From Lactuca virosa (lineage: Eukaryota; Streptophyta; Magnoliopsida; Asterales; Asteraceae): a stretch of DNA of 64,000 bases. The notes beneath the pieces were generated by a model that did no database searches, had not been told where the DNA came from, and saw nothing but the letters and a program-made list of their open reading frames with translations. Of the stretch, positions 43,452-54,091 are shown piece by piece (positions within the stretch are counted from its first letter, which is position 1; the number at the start of each line of letters is the position of its first letter). The position numbers and the translations under genes are program-made. The stretch lies in NCBI GenBank assembly GCA_928212115.1, contig CAKMRJ010005745.1, positions 99,749,433-99,813,432 of the forward strand. The letters are read 5' to 3'.

Positions 43452-43696
43452 AGTCCATATTAGTTTCTTTTTTATCACTAAATTAATTCCAAATTAATTT
43501 TGATCAATACTAATTAAATAATATGATTTCATATTAATATATTATAACTTATAATATATTAATAAATCATAAATATATTATTATCAAAAGACTATCCATA
43601 CAAATTGTTTCGGTGAAGTGCAACCCAAATGGACCATGTCGGGTCGGGTCAAGTACATACCAAATATAGTTATGGACTTAGACACCTTATCCAGCA
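42906..43696 (-). repeat. Angela-type 3' LTR
   Basis: 791 bp, TGATGGGTTTTTAGC..CCAGCA in plus orientation, next to the reversed PPT GTCTCCCACTT. It carries a minus-strand donor AG|GTATGT near 43070 and an (AT)n tract at 43405-43449. Confidence 0.88.
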
Positions 43697-44904
43697 GTCT
43701 CCCACTTGGATAAGTCTAATAACTATAGTTGCACGTATGACTTCAGGAATCGACCAGCAATCGTAGCTCTTAAAACTCTGTTCAACTATGAAGTGCCATT
43801 TTAGATAAGTGATCATATAATCCTCTGTTCAAGATATCAGCCGGACAAATACATGGAACAACGTCGTACTTATTGTCCAGCTGTTTGTTTCCCGATTTCC
43901 GATTTGTTTGACATAAAACTAAATTGAACACATCAATTTGGTTCTGACCGGGCCCGGCACTAGGTCAAAACAAAATCATCGAGGGGCCCAAGATATCGCT
44001 TTTAATTCTCCAAGGACTAAAAGGAACAGATAAACTTCGACTCATATGCTTGTACTAACTACTTGTTGAATCATACACAAGAGCACGTTTTATAACATCA
44101 AGTCACCGATGCGTTTTCGTACAATCAATGTACAACCAACTCATATCTCTAGGTTTGAAGATTTATATGATATTACCGTCTCACAATCACTCGAGATAAA
44201 TTCCATGAAGTGATACAAGTGAGCGTGGGTTGAATCCAATACTCAGAACTTATGAGCACTCATGAATGTTGCAGCAACTTTTGCTATGTCTAAACACCTT
44301 AGACATCTACAAGCCCAATTCATGACAGTCTTGATTCAATACCTACTTCCAAAGTATGATTGATTGTGGAGAGTTTGAATAAGGTAATTATTCTGGAAGT
44401 CAAAACATGCAAAGTTGAAACAATAGTAAACGATTGACACAAGATAGTAACTTTACTCATAAATAAATAACAACTTTTATTTAATCATCAAATGACAATT
44501 ACATTTTACAAGTTTCATAAAAAGCTATCTAATTATTAAAACTAATATCGTCCTTCAGCCCGATGCTCCTTGCATGCTGCAAATGCTTAACCCTAGTCAG
44601 TCCCTTCGTGAGGGGATCTGCAGGGTTTTCTTCTGACGATACCCTCTTTGCCACGAGGATTCATTATTCTATCTTGTGTCTTATGAAGTGATATTTTCTG
44701 TCAATGTGTCTGGATCTACCATGATCTCTTGGTTCCTTGGCTAAGGCAACCGCACTATTGTTGTCACAGAAAATCTCCATAGGCTCCTTTATAGCTGGTA
44801 CAACTCCAAGGTCTCCGATGAAGTTCTTCAGCCATATCGTCTCCTTCGCCGCTTTACTTGCTGCTATGTACTCTGATTCACATGTCGAATCAGCTACTGT
44901 CTCC
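43697..44904 (-). mobile_element. Angela-type element remnant: 3' UTR and RNase H end
   Basis: PPT and about 830 bp of 3' UTR, then the RNase H C-terminus at 44529-44904, closely matching 54955-55305 of the intact relative (FCD.ES.VALAKE, LTKG-type motifs on the minus strand) but shifted in frame. It ends abruptly at 44904, where a Tekay LTR begins with TGTCACACC; the rest of the element should lie beyond 64000. Confidence 0.8.
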
Positions 44905-46004
44905 TGTCACACCCCAAACCAGAACGGCAGAAACGTTCAGGGGCGGAGGACGTCATGTACAGTATCACAATAATGCATAATAGTAAACAAGCAACAACAT
45001 CATCCATTGCATTAATAATATAATTTTAATACAAGTGTGTTTTGTAGATAGTTTATAAGACACCAAAAATGAATAATCAAAATAAAGACGAGTCTTGAAA
45101 GCTCCGTCTTCTCAAAACCTGGTCATCGGTACCTGTCTACTGGTGACTTGAGAATACAAGTTATTTTGAAAGCGTAGATCAATATTAAAGTTGGTGAGTT
45201 CATAAGTATTTAATGTCATTGTTCGTATAAGTTTGAATGAAATGGTTGTAAATGTTTGATGTAAAAGTTTATAAGTGTTGTTTGTTAATGTTTGAATACT
45301 TCCTATAAAATCCTATATTTTCTACTAAAGTAGTCTTCTACTAAGACTCGACTATTATTTATATTGGTTCTTTTGTAAAAGTGAGTATTTTCCCAAAGTA
45401 TGACTATCATTACCAAAATATAGTTTTCATTACCGTTTATGTGAGAAGATCACAATGTGAATGAAATGGAAAAATAAAGATGTACTGTAGTTTTATCTAA
45501 GTAACTACCAATGTACTAACTACCTTAAACCTGTTTGTTAATGTGATAAGATTATAACCATACTTGATTGACTAGTAAGACACGACGTTCGAGACGCCGA
45601 AATGGTATGACATTCGTCACCCGTAGACCTGCAGGTCCCACTGTAGCTAGCAGCAAAGTGTAGGATGGTCAATCTCGTATAGATCTATACACAAATTCAC
45701 GCTCTCCATTCAGGAGACTCTGGTTACAAAACGTGACTCGGCAGTATATTGCCGCGCCATGAAGTAGTATCTCACATAGATTTTATCTTGTTATTGTATT
45801 AGTGTAGTATGTTCTCTCTATCTCTAGTATATAGTATGTTCCCTCTATTCTAGTATATAGTATGTTCTCTCTGTTTCTCATTATAGTATGTTTGAACTAA
45901 CTCATGTATGAACTGACTTTTGTATGTTTCATTGTTCTAGAAATAGTAAGTAGTGACTTCCTAAACCGTACCAATTATAGTTTACTAGTAAATTTGTTTG
46001 AATG
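44905..46004 (-). repeat. Tekay-type LTR, interrupted
   Basis: TGTCACACCCCAAACC start, similar throughout to the first 1.1 kb of the LTR at 46005. It is cut at 46004 by the insertion of that related element. The preceding bases are TCTCC. Confidence 0.85.
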
Positions 46005-47917
46005 TGTCACACCCCCAAAACCTATGAACGGCGGAAACATTCTGGGGTGGAGGACGTCATGTACAGTATCATAACAATGCAAGTAGTAAACAACCAACAA
46101 CATCATCCATTGCATTAATAATATAATTTCATACAAGTGTGTTCTGTTAAGTTTTAAAGACACCAAAACAATATACATCAAAAATATAAGATGAGTCTTG
46201 AACAAGCTCCATCTTCTCAAAACCTGGCTCCGGTACCTGTCTACTGGTGACCTGAGAATACAAGTTATTTTGAAAGAGTTTATCAGCTTTAAAGCTGGTG
46301 AGATCATAAGTATATTAGTGTCTGCGTTTGTATAAAAGCATTTGTAAGATGTTTTGTACGATGTACTGTGTATGTTTGTAAAAGTTTTGTATTTGTTTGA
46401 ACTCTCCTAGAAAACCCTATGTTTCCTACTAAAAGTAGCCTTCTACCAAGGCATCTAGTGTCTGTGTGTGTGTCTCTTGTAAAAGTGTGTATTTTCCCAA
46501 ATTCGACTATCATTAACCAAAAATATAGTTTTTACATTATTGTTTATTGTGTGAATATCACAAAGTAAAATGTAAAGGGAAAATGTTATAGTACTGTAAT
46601 GTAGTATTCAGTAACTACTGATGTACTAACTACCTTAAACCAATTGTATATTTTAAGGTAACATGTGATCGGCATGTATCCTGCTACCGACTCAATAGTA
46701 AAACGACAATGTAAGATGCCGTAAAAATGACGTTTGGCACCCGTAGATTTGCAAGTCCCACTGTAGCGAGCAGCAAGGTGTAGGATAGTCAATCCAGTAT
46801 AGATCTATACACAAACTCATACGCTCCCCAATTAAGGAGATTCTGATACAAAAACAGTCATGGCAGGTAGTGCCATGCCCTGTTTAATGGCTCACATAAA
46901 TGTATTAATGTATATGTTATGTGAATTGTGTGCTAGCTGTATTGTGTGTTCTTTCTCTGTCTAGCCTGTATGTTTGTTTCTCGTCACTCTGTTTCATGTT
47001 TGTTTCTATTCACTCTGTTTTATGTTTGTTTCTCATCACTCTTTTTTATGTTTGTTTCTCATTATAGTATGTATTGACTCATGTATGAACTGACTCCTTG
47101 TATGTTTCATTGTTCTAGTAATAGTATCTTCCTAAACTACCCCTATGGTAGCTTACTAGTAATGTATGAACATGTTTGTATACCCTTGCTACCCAAGGGC
47201 ATGGAATTGAATGAAAGAAATAACATTTTATATCTATATACATATACATAATATATAACTAGGATTCAAACAACCTTCGGACAACTAACCTTGATACCCT
47301 AAGTCCACAACCAAACAAGGAACAAGAAACAAGGTAGGCTAGCAGTCCTAAGTCCTTTCAATCATACTTATATAACTATATCTATATAGGTACACAGAAT
47401 ATAAGTTAAAAGAGTTTAATAAAAGTATTTGACAATTAAAAGAGTTTGTAAAACAGTTTGAGGTAAAACAGTTTGATAAACAGTTTGAAAAGTAAGAAAA
47501 CCATTTCCTTGGTAGTTATTAATCACATGTGATTGATATAATAACTATAATTGTTCAACTTGTATCCCCCCCCCATAAAAGCATTTAAAAACATTTAAAA
47601 GGTTAATTAAGGGGTATGAACTCACCTATAGTTGGTGGTTTGGATGAACTGAAGAGATAGGATTGCTAGGTGTCAAGTGAAGACTTGTACACACACAATG
47701 ATCCTATTTAACATATAAATACAACATATATGTATCTAATTAGACTTTAAACAACTAATTAGCAAAGTTAAGACATCCTAAGACAATTTAAACACTTTAT
47801 ATAACTGTTATAAGTCCCTAGGAATGCATCTAAGTGTTGTAGGACAAAGTTATTGGGTTTAGGGTTCAAGGGAACCCCTTAAATGAGTTTACACTTTCTT
47901 GACCTCAACAACATTGA

Positions 47918-48262
47918 GTTTACGATCGTAAAACCTTGAGTTTACGGTCGTAAACTCATACTCTTTTGACCATTTAATGATTTGAAGGTTTCTAAGTCCA
48001 AAGGAGTGTTTCCACTTGAAGTATAAGCCTATGGAAGAAGCTAGGGCACCATTTCACTCCTATTTGGAGTTTACGGCCCTAGGACCATTTCCCTTTGGGT
48101 TTACGGCCGTAAACCCCTATGGATGATGGTATTTTGATGTTTTCAAGTCCTTAACACATCAAGGCATGGATCCAAGATAGTTACCTAGGCTTAGGAAGGG
48201 ACTAGGGACACTTTGGCCCTTTAAGAAGGGTTTACGGTCCAAGGTGTTCTTGGACCGTAAAC
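47918..48262 (-). promoter_or_regulatory. GTTTACGGCCGTAAAC palindrome cluster
   Basis: GTTTACGATCGTAAAAC (47918-47934), GAGTTTACGGTCGTAAACTC (47938-47957), a perfect 20-bp palindrome GGGTTTACGGCCGTAAACCC (48097-48116) and a 14-bp stem hairpin from GTTTACGGTCCAAG to CTTGGACCGTAAAC (48230-48262). Half-sites lie near 48067. Confidence 0.85.
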
Positions 48263-48599
48263 ACCTTGTTCTTGGTGTTTCTTGGGTGATTTCATGTTAT
48301 ATGGAAGTGTAGCAAGCTTAAACATACTCTAGGATAGAAGTACTTACAATATAGAAGCTTGAAATGAGCCAAAAGTCCAAGAACACTAGTGTGTGTTCTT
48401 GGTGAAACTTGAAGATTTGATCTTTTGGAAAGATCTATCGGATAGATGTGTGTTAAAACACTAGATTAAGTGATATACTAACTTGAAATGGTTAGAAACA
48501 CTTACTAGATGAAGATTTGGAAGAAATCTTGGGATGATACTTGAGAGGATTTGATATTGTTCTTGAGAATTTGGAAAAATGATATAAAATGACTAAGTG

Positions 48600-48679
48600 T
48601 CATATATATACTCCAAATTTTAGGGTTTTTGGCTGAAAATATTTTATTCAGGCAGTAAACTCCAATTTCTTGGAGTTTA
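48600..48679 (-). promoter_or_regulatory. LTR promoter: TATA box and 10-bp hairpin upstream
   Basis: TATATATATGACAC on the minus strand (about 48598-48612), and TAAACTCCAA-TTTC-TTGGAGTTTA (48656-48679) about 45 bp upstream in transcription direction. The arms recall the GAGTTTA ends of the downstream cluster. Confidence 0.65.
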
Positions 48680-48851
48680 GGAATAACAGTGTTGCACTAT
48701 AACCCTAGGGCATCCTCTCTCCTGATATCTCCTAAAGTGTAAATCCTAAAATACTCAAACTTATTCCAAAAAGTCTGAAAATTTAACAGTAACTGTTTTG
48801 ACTTCTATTGAATTGATATGTTACACAGAATAGAAATTTCGGGTTGTCACA

Positions 48852-48866
48852 TCATCCCCTCCTTAG
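48852..48866 (-). other. Polypurine tract
   Basis: AAGGAGGGGATGA on the minus strand, directly before the LTR start TGTGACAACCC. Confidence 0.85.
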
Positions 48867-48918
48867 AAGGAATTTCGTCCTGAAATTAGAATTTAAGCAA
48901 ATAAGTAGTTACAAATAA

Positions 48919-49770
48919 CTAAGTAAAAAGACGAGGATATTTCAGTTTCATCTGATCCTCTCGCTCCCAAGTGAATTCAGGTCCTCGCTTGGCGTTCCAG
49001 CGAACCTTCACTATCGGGATGCGGCTTTGTTTCGTTTGCTTGACCTCCCAGTCCATGATCTCTACTGGTTCTTCCACGAAGTTGAGGCTCTCGTTGATCT
49101 CGATCTCGTCGAGTGGGATTACAAGAGTCTCGTCGGACAGACACTTTTTCAAGTTCGATACGTGGAAGGTAGAATGTACGTTACTGAGTTCGCGTGGTAA
49201 GTTAAGTTTGTAAGCTACAGGGCCGATTCTGGCAAGAATCTCGAAAGGCCCAATGTACCTTGGATCTAGCTTTCCACGCTTTCCAAAGCGTATCAATCCC
49301 TTCCAGGGTGAGACCTTCAATAGAACATGGTCGCCCACCTGGAATTCCAATGGTTTTCTTCGTTTATCAGCGTAGCTTTTCTGTCGGTCTCTGGAGGCTT
49401 TCAGTCGTTCACGTATCTGAACGATCTTCTCCGTCGTTTCCCGTATGATCTCCGGACCTGTGAGAGTGCTTTCAGGATCTTGTCCTTTAGCTAACTGGGT
49501 ATCACCCACCTCAGCCCAGCGCAGAGGGGATCTGCACTTGCGGCCATAGAGGGCCTCGAATAGAGCTGCCTTTATGCTTGTGTGATAACTGTTGTTGTAG
49601 GAAAATTCTACAAGGGGTAAATGAGTATCCCATGCTTTCCCAAAGTCAATCACACACGCTCGCAACATGTCCTCCAAGGTTTGGATAGTCCTCTCACTTT
49701 GCCCGTCTGTCTGCGGATGGTAGGCTGTACTCATGTCCAGCCTAGTTCCTAAGGAACTTTGTAGCGACTG
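48919..49770 (-). CDS. Tekay pol, integrase catalytic end and chromodomain tail
   Basis: 283 codons, same frame as 51972-49774 and separated from it by a single TAG. Near the start is TAYHPQTDGQSERTIQTLED with the third catalytic residue (Glu) of the integrase D-D-E. The GPY/F module follows (GDHVLLKVSPWKGLIRF.., RYIGPFEIL), then FHVSNLKKC and the C-terminal KVRWNAKRGPEFTWERED module that marks Tekay chromoviruses. It ends 53 bp before the PPT. Confidence 0.9.
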   Translation of the reverse strand, partial: QSLQSSLGTRLDMSTAYHPQTDGQSERTIQTLEDMLRACVIDFGKAWDTHLPLVEFSYNNSYHTSIKAALFEALYGRKCRSPLRWAEVGDTQLAKGQDPESTLTGPEIIRETTEKIVQIRERLKASRDRQKSYADKRRKPLEFQVGDHVLLKVSPWKGLIRFGKRGKLDPRYIGPFEILARIGPVAYKLNLPRELSNVHSTFHVSNLKKCLSDETLVIPLDEIEINESLNFVEEPVEIMDWEVKQTKQSRIPIVKVRWNAKRGPEFTWEREDQMKLKYPRLFT

Positions 49771-51972
49771 CTAGAACCTAGAAGTGAACCTACTATCTCT
49801 GTCTGAGATAATGGATATGGGAACACCATGCAGTCGTACAATCTCCCTAATGTAAGTTCTTTTAAGCTTCTCCATATTGTCTGTCTCTTTAATAGGTAGG
49901 AAGTGTGCGGACTTGGTCAATCTGTCGACGATGACCCAGATGGTATCAAGTCCACCCGTTGTCTTGGGAAACTTGGTTATGAAATCCATAGTTATTCGCT
50001 CCCACTTCCATTCTGGGATCTCAGGCTGTTGAAGAAGACCTGAGGGTTTCTGGTATTCGACCTTGACCTTTGCGCAAGTAAGGCACTTACTTACGAAGGT
50101 AGCAATTTCTGCTTTCATGCTAGGCCACCAGTATAACTTTTTAAGATCCAGATACATCTTATCTGAACCTGGGTGGACGGAATAACGAGTGTTGTGCGCC
50201 TCGTTCATGACCAAGTCTCTTAAACCACCAAGTTTCGGGGTCCAGATCCGATCTATGAGATATAAAGCTCTGCCACCTTTGACTTCCAAGTTCTTATCCA
50301 TCCCTCGCAGGGATTCACTGGTCACATTTTCAGGTTTCAAAGCGTCGAGCTGAGCCGCCTGTATTTGTGTGGATAAGTGTGAATGGATAGTCATAGTCAA
50401 TGATTTGACTCTACGACCAGGATATTCTTTCCGACTTAGGGCGTCAACTACTACATTGGCCTTGCCGGGATGATAACGAATTTCGCATTCGTAGTCACTG
50501 AGTAGCTCGACCCACCGTCGTTGTCTCATGTTGAGCTCCTTCTGGTCGAATATATGTTGTAGGCTCTTGTGATCCGTAAAGATTGTGCCGTACATGTAGT
50601 GTCTCCAGATCTTCAAAGCAAAAACAACTGCTCCTAGTTTAAGATCGTGGGTCGTATAGTTGACCTCATGTGTCTCCAGCTGTCTCGAGGCATAGGCGAT
50701 GACCTTACCCCGCTGCATCAGAACACATCCGAGTCCTTGGTTCGATGCATCGCAATAAACAACAAAGTCTTCTATCCCTTCGGGGAGGGATAGTATCGGT
50801 GCGGTGCACAAGGCTCGTTTGAGCGTTTGGAACGCTCTTTCCTGCTTTTCTTCCCAGTCAAAGGATACGCCCTTCTGGGTAAGTGTTGTAAGAGGCTTCG
50901 CTATGCGGGAGAAGTTCTGAATAAACCTGCGATAGTAGCCAGCGAGGCCTAGAAATTGACGAATTTCTGTAGGCGTCTTCGGTGCTGACCAACTCTCAAT
51001 GACTTTGATTTTGGAAGGGTCCACGTGTATTCCCTCTTCGCTAACCACGTGCCCTAAGAATTCGACTCGTCGGATCCAAAATTCGCATTTCGAGAACTTT
51101 GCATAAAGCTTCTCCGCGCGCAGGGTTTCTAAGACTTGTCGTAGATGTTGACTATGTTCCTCTTTACTTCGCGAGTAGATCAGTATGTCGTCGATGAAGA
51201 CGATGACGAACTGATCCAAGTAAGGACGACACACCCTATTCATTAAATCCATGAATACTGCGGGCGCGTTTGTTAATCCGAATGACATTACTACGAATTC
51301 GTAGTGCCCATAACGAGTTCGGAAGGCTGTCTTCGGAACATCCTCCCCTAGTACTCGTAGCTGGTGATATCCGGATCTTAAGTCGATTTTTGAAAAGAAA
51401 TTCGCCCCTTGAAGTTGATCGAATAAACCGTCTATCCGAGGTAGAGGATAACGATTTTTGACGGTCAATTTGTTGAGCTCCCTGTATTCGATGCACATAC
51501 GAAACGATCTGTATTTCTTCTTGACGAACAAGACTGGAGCTCCCCAGGGTGAGAAGCTCGGTCTTATAAAGCCCTTGCTGAGCAGCTCGTTAAGTTGACT
51601 AGACAGTTCTTGCATCTCTGCAGGTGCTAGACGATAGGGCGATCTGGCTACGGGGGTAGCCCCTGGAACTAAGTCGATTCGAAACTCGACTTGGCGTTGC
51701 GGAGGTAATCCTGGAAGTTCTTCTGGAAAAATGTCGTGAAAGTCGCGTACTACGGGGATGTTCTTGATGTCCTTCGCTTCCTGGCTCACATCGACCACAT
51801 GAGCAAGGAATGTGTGACATTCCTTTCGTAAGAATTTCTGAGCTTGAATGCTCGAGATGATACGAAGGTTCGTACCGGGTTTGTCGCCATAAACTACGAG
51901 GGTTTCACCAAACGGCAGATTAAGACGAACAGCCTTTTCGTAACACATGATATCGGCACGATGAAGACTCAA
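49771..51972 (-). CDS. pol: Tekay pol: RT, RNase H, integrase N-terminus
   Basis: 733 codons between two in-frame TAG stops. RT spans about residues 110-290 with PYRLAPAEMQ, SPWGAPVLFVKKK, SKIDLRSGYHQ and the catalytic FIDD at 259-262. RNase H spans about 400-515 with Asp408, Asp467 and Asp511, but the usual Glu of DLELGAVV is Lys445, so RNase H is probably dead. Integrase starts near 585 with the H593-H600-C630-C633 zinc site and Asp663 and Asp724 of the D-D-E. The stop at the 3' end (49771-49773) falls where relatives have Trp after SRF. The upstream stop follows IIGMD, also a Trp site in relatives. Confidence 0.92.
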   Translation of the reverse strand: MSLHRADIMCYEKAVRLNLPFGETLVVYGDKPGTNLRIISSIQAQKFLRKECHTFLAHVVDVSQEAKDIKNIPVVRDFHDIFPEELPGLPPQRQVEFRIDLVPGATPVARSPYRLAPAEMQELSSQLNELLSKGFIRPSFSPWGAPVLFVKKKYRSFRMCIEYRELNKLTVKNRYPLPRIDGLFDQLQGANFFSKIDLRSGYHQLRVLGEDVPKTAFRTRYGHYEFVVMSFGLTNAPAVFMDLMNRVCRPYLDQFVIVFIDDILIYSRSKEEHSQHLRQVLETLRAEKLYAKFSKCEFWIRRVEFLGHVVSEEGIHVDPSKIKVIESWSAPKTPTEIRQFLGLAGYYRRFIQNFSRIAKPLTTLTQKGVSFDWEEKQERAFQTLKRALCTAPILSLPEGIEDFVVYCDASNQGLGCVLMQRGKVIAYASRQLETHEVNYTTHDLKLGAVVFALKIWRHYMYGTIFTDHKSLQHIFDQKELNMRQRRWVELLSDYECEIRYHPGKANVVVDALSRKEYPGRRVKSLTMTIHSHLSTQIQAAQLDALKPENVTSESLRGMDKNLEVKGGRALYLIDRIWTPKLGGLRDLVMNEAHNTRYSVHPGSDKMYLDLKKLYWWPSMKAEIATFVSKCLTCAKVKVEYQKPSGLLQQPEIPEWKWERITMDFITKFPKTTGGLDTIWVIVDRLTKSAHFLPIKETDNMEKLKRTYIREIVRLHGVPISIISDRDSRFTSRF

Positions 51973-53421
51973 CTAATCCATGCCGATGATGACGTCGAAA
52001 CTTTTAATTGAGACCGGCATGAGATCGATCGAAAACGAATGGCTATCTAAAGTTAGGGTACACCCTATGAATATACTGCTAGTGCTCTCTGTCTTCCCAT
52101 TAGCCATTTCTACGGTGAACGGTTCTTTGAGTGCTCGTGATTTTTGCTTAAGTAAATAAGCAAACTTTTGGTTCACGAAGCTCCTCTCCGCTCCACTATC
52201 AAATAGTATACAAGCATAAGAGTTGTCGAGGAGAAACGTACCAGTGACCACTGTAGGGTCGACAACCGCCTCCTCATGGCCTATAGCCAGAACTCTTCCT
52301 ACTCCACCGGTATTTCCTGCCTTCGGGCAGTTCCTCTTGAAATGGCCCACCTCGCCACAGTTGTAGCAAGTTTGGCTCACTCCAGCACCGGGGACTTGGG
52401 TGATTGGCCTAGCCGGAGATTTGCAGAAACGGGCAGTGTGCCCTTTCCTGTTGCGATTCACACACTGCATTTCCCGGAACGCTCCCACATGGTGGTAGTT
52501 GCACTTGTTGCATAGCGGAAAACTTCCAAAATACTGCTTTAATGGAGCAGCAGCAGTGGCAGGTGCTGTCGCAGCATGAACTGCCACGACCTGCTGTTTC
52601 TTGGTAGCCTTCTTCTTTTTCTTGTCATCCCAGAATTTCCGCTTGGACTCTGCGGCTCTGGCGGGTTCTGAGATGGCCAGGGTGGTTGTTGCAGCCGGGG
52701 TACGGACCCCGTGGTCAATTAGCTTCTGTGCCAATCGCTTGGCACTATCAAATGTAGTAGGGCGTGACGACAAAACATTTCCCTGGTATGGTGGCACCAG
52801 CCCCCATATATACCTCTCGACCTGCTTTCCCTCGGTATGAATCATGTTGGGACAGAGGGCCACCAGTTCACAGAACCTGGCGGTATATGTGACGATGTCG
52901 GATCCCTTCATGGTTAGGCGCCAAAGTTCTTCCTCCAGCTTTTGGATCTCGCCCCTCGGGCAGTACTCCTTAATCATGAGGTCTTTTAAAGTTTCCCAGC
53001 CCATATCATTTGCCACTGAAAGAGATAGTGACTTAACATGGCTATTCCACCATGTTAGGGCTTTGGTTTCAAAGGTGCAAGCAGCGAACTTCACCTTGCT
53101 CCCTTCTGGACAGGAGTAGATTGCGAAAACCGATTCGGTTTTCTCGAACCATTGCGAGAGTACAATGACTCAGCCAGTTCCCCTAAAGGACAATGGCTTG
53201 CAGTTTGTGAAGTCTTTGTAGGAGCACTCTCTCGAGCGCACAGGGGTTTCAACCTGTATAGTTGGAATAGGAGTCACTCCTCCAGTGGAACTTGAGGAAT
53301 GATATTCAGCCATGGCTGTTGCCACAGCCGCAGCTACAGCAGCATTGAGGGCTGCTGTATCAAATTGAGGAATAGGTGGTGGTGGTGGAGGATTGTGTCT
53401 TGTTGATTTACGTGGAGGCAT
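51973..53421 (-). pseudogene. gag: Tekay Gag and protease with one nonsense codon
   Basis: One frame from the ATG at 53421 to the TAG at 51973-51975, broken only by a TGA at 53170-53172. The N-terminus is Pro-rich then Ala-rich (AALNAAVAAAVATAMAE). The capsid-like region follows (TWWNSHVKSL.., YCPRGEIQKLEEELW). Counting from Met53094, the KKKKK linker is at 157-163, a degenerate knuckle CVNRNRKGHTARFC (second Cys is Arg) near 211-224, an intact knuckle C243-x2-C-x4-H-x4-C256, then the protease with FDSGAERSFV at 298-307. The ATG lies 7 nt after a TTTCAG acceptor on the minus strand. Confidence 0.88.
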
Positions 53422-53427
53422 CTTTTA

Positions 53428-53445
53428 ACTGAAAGTTTAGGAAGA
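53428..53445 (-). other. Splice acceptor before Tekay gag
   Basis: On the minus strand TCCTAAACTTTCAG|TTAAAAG then ATG. The intron would end at 53429. A branch-like CTAAA precedes the pyrimidines. Confidence 0.5.
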
Positions 53446-53481
53446 ATAAGACATTGATAAGAATTATTCATGGACTAACTC

Positions 53482-54080
53482 TGATGAGTTTTGAGCATTC
53501 TAACACTTCCTAAGTGTACATGCAACCCTAATAACCTTGAATCTATGTTTTCTCTATATACATGCAAATTTCTTTTTCAAGGTTATTTCCTAACTAGCAT
53601 GGCATGGGGATTACATAAAACATAAAAACTAGTAGAAATACATACCTTGTTGTTGCTTGGATTCCTTCAAGACTTTGTGAGCCTAGCACCCCAAATGTTG
53701 TGCCTCAAATGCTTCACACAACACCACAAAACTTGGAATAACTTGAGAGAATACTTCTTACACTTGAAAATCGGTTATGCCCTCTCTAGAAACACTTAGT
53801 GCCCATTTTGCATGCTATAGGGTTTCTTTTATAGTGTGTCATAATTAGGAGTTACAAATGTAAACCCTAATTGTCATGACTCTTCATTTCTCATGACCCA
53901 TGGGTTTGTAACTCCCATGGACTATCCATGGAGCTCCATATGGTTACAACCAAACTCATAAACCATGGATCATTAATCCACCATAAAAGAATTGATGATT
54001 GTCATAATCAACCCTATATATTTAATTATTCTCATTTTGATCACCAAATAAAGTTATGGACTTAGACACTATATCCAACA
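53482..54080 (-). repeat. Angela-type 3' LTR with internal deletion
   Basis: 599 bp. Compared with the 5' LTR it lacks the stretch between two ACCAAAT repeats (61024 and 61199), leaving one copy at 54043-54049. Elsewhere I see about half a dozen substitutions. Confidence 0.95.
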
Positions 54081-54091
54081 GTCTCCCACTT

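Larger units (their letters stand above)
46005..48851 (-). repeat. Tekay-type 3' LTR (2847 bp)
   Basis: On the minus strand TGTGACAACCCGAAATTTC..GGGGGTGTGACA. Contains a hairpin upstream of the TATA box (48656-48679), a TATATATATG box near 48605, a palindrome cluster (47918-48262) and a donor AG|GTGAGT (intron from 47625). Confidence 0.93.

Noticed and set aside
49260..49448. Plus-strand ORFs across 48971-58837
   Set aside because: Antisense shadows of the minus-strand gag-pol genes, which have unmistakable motifs.
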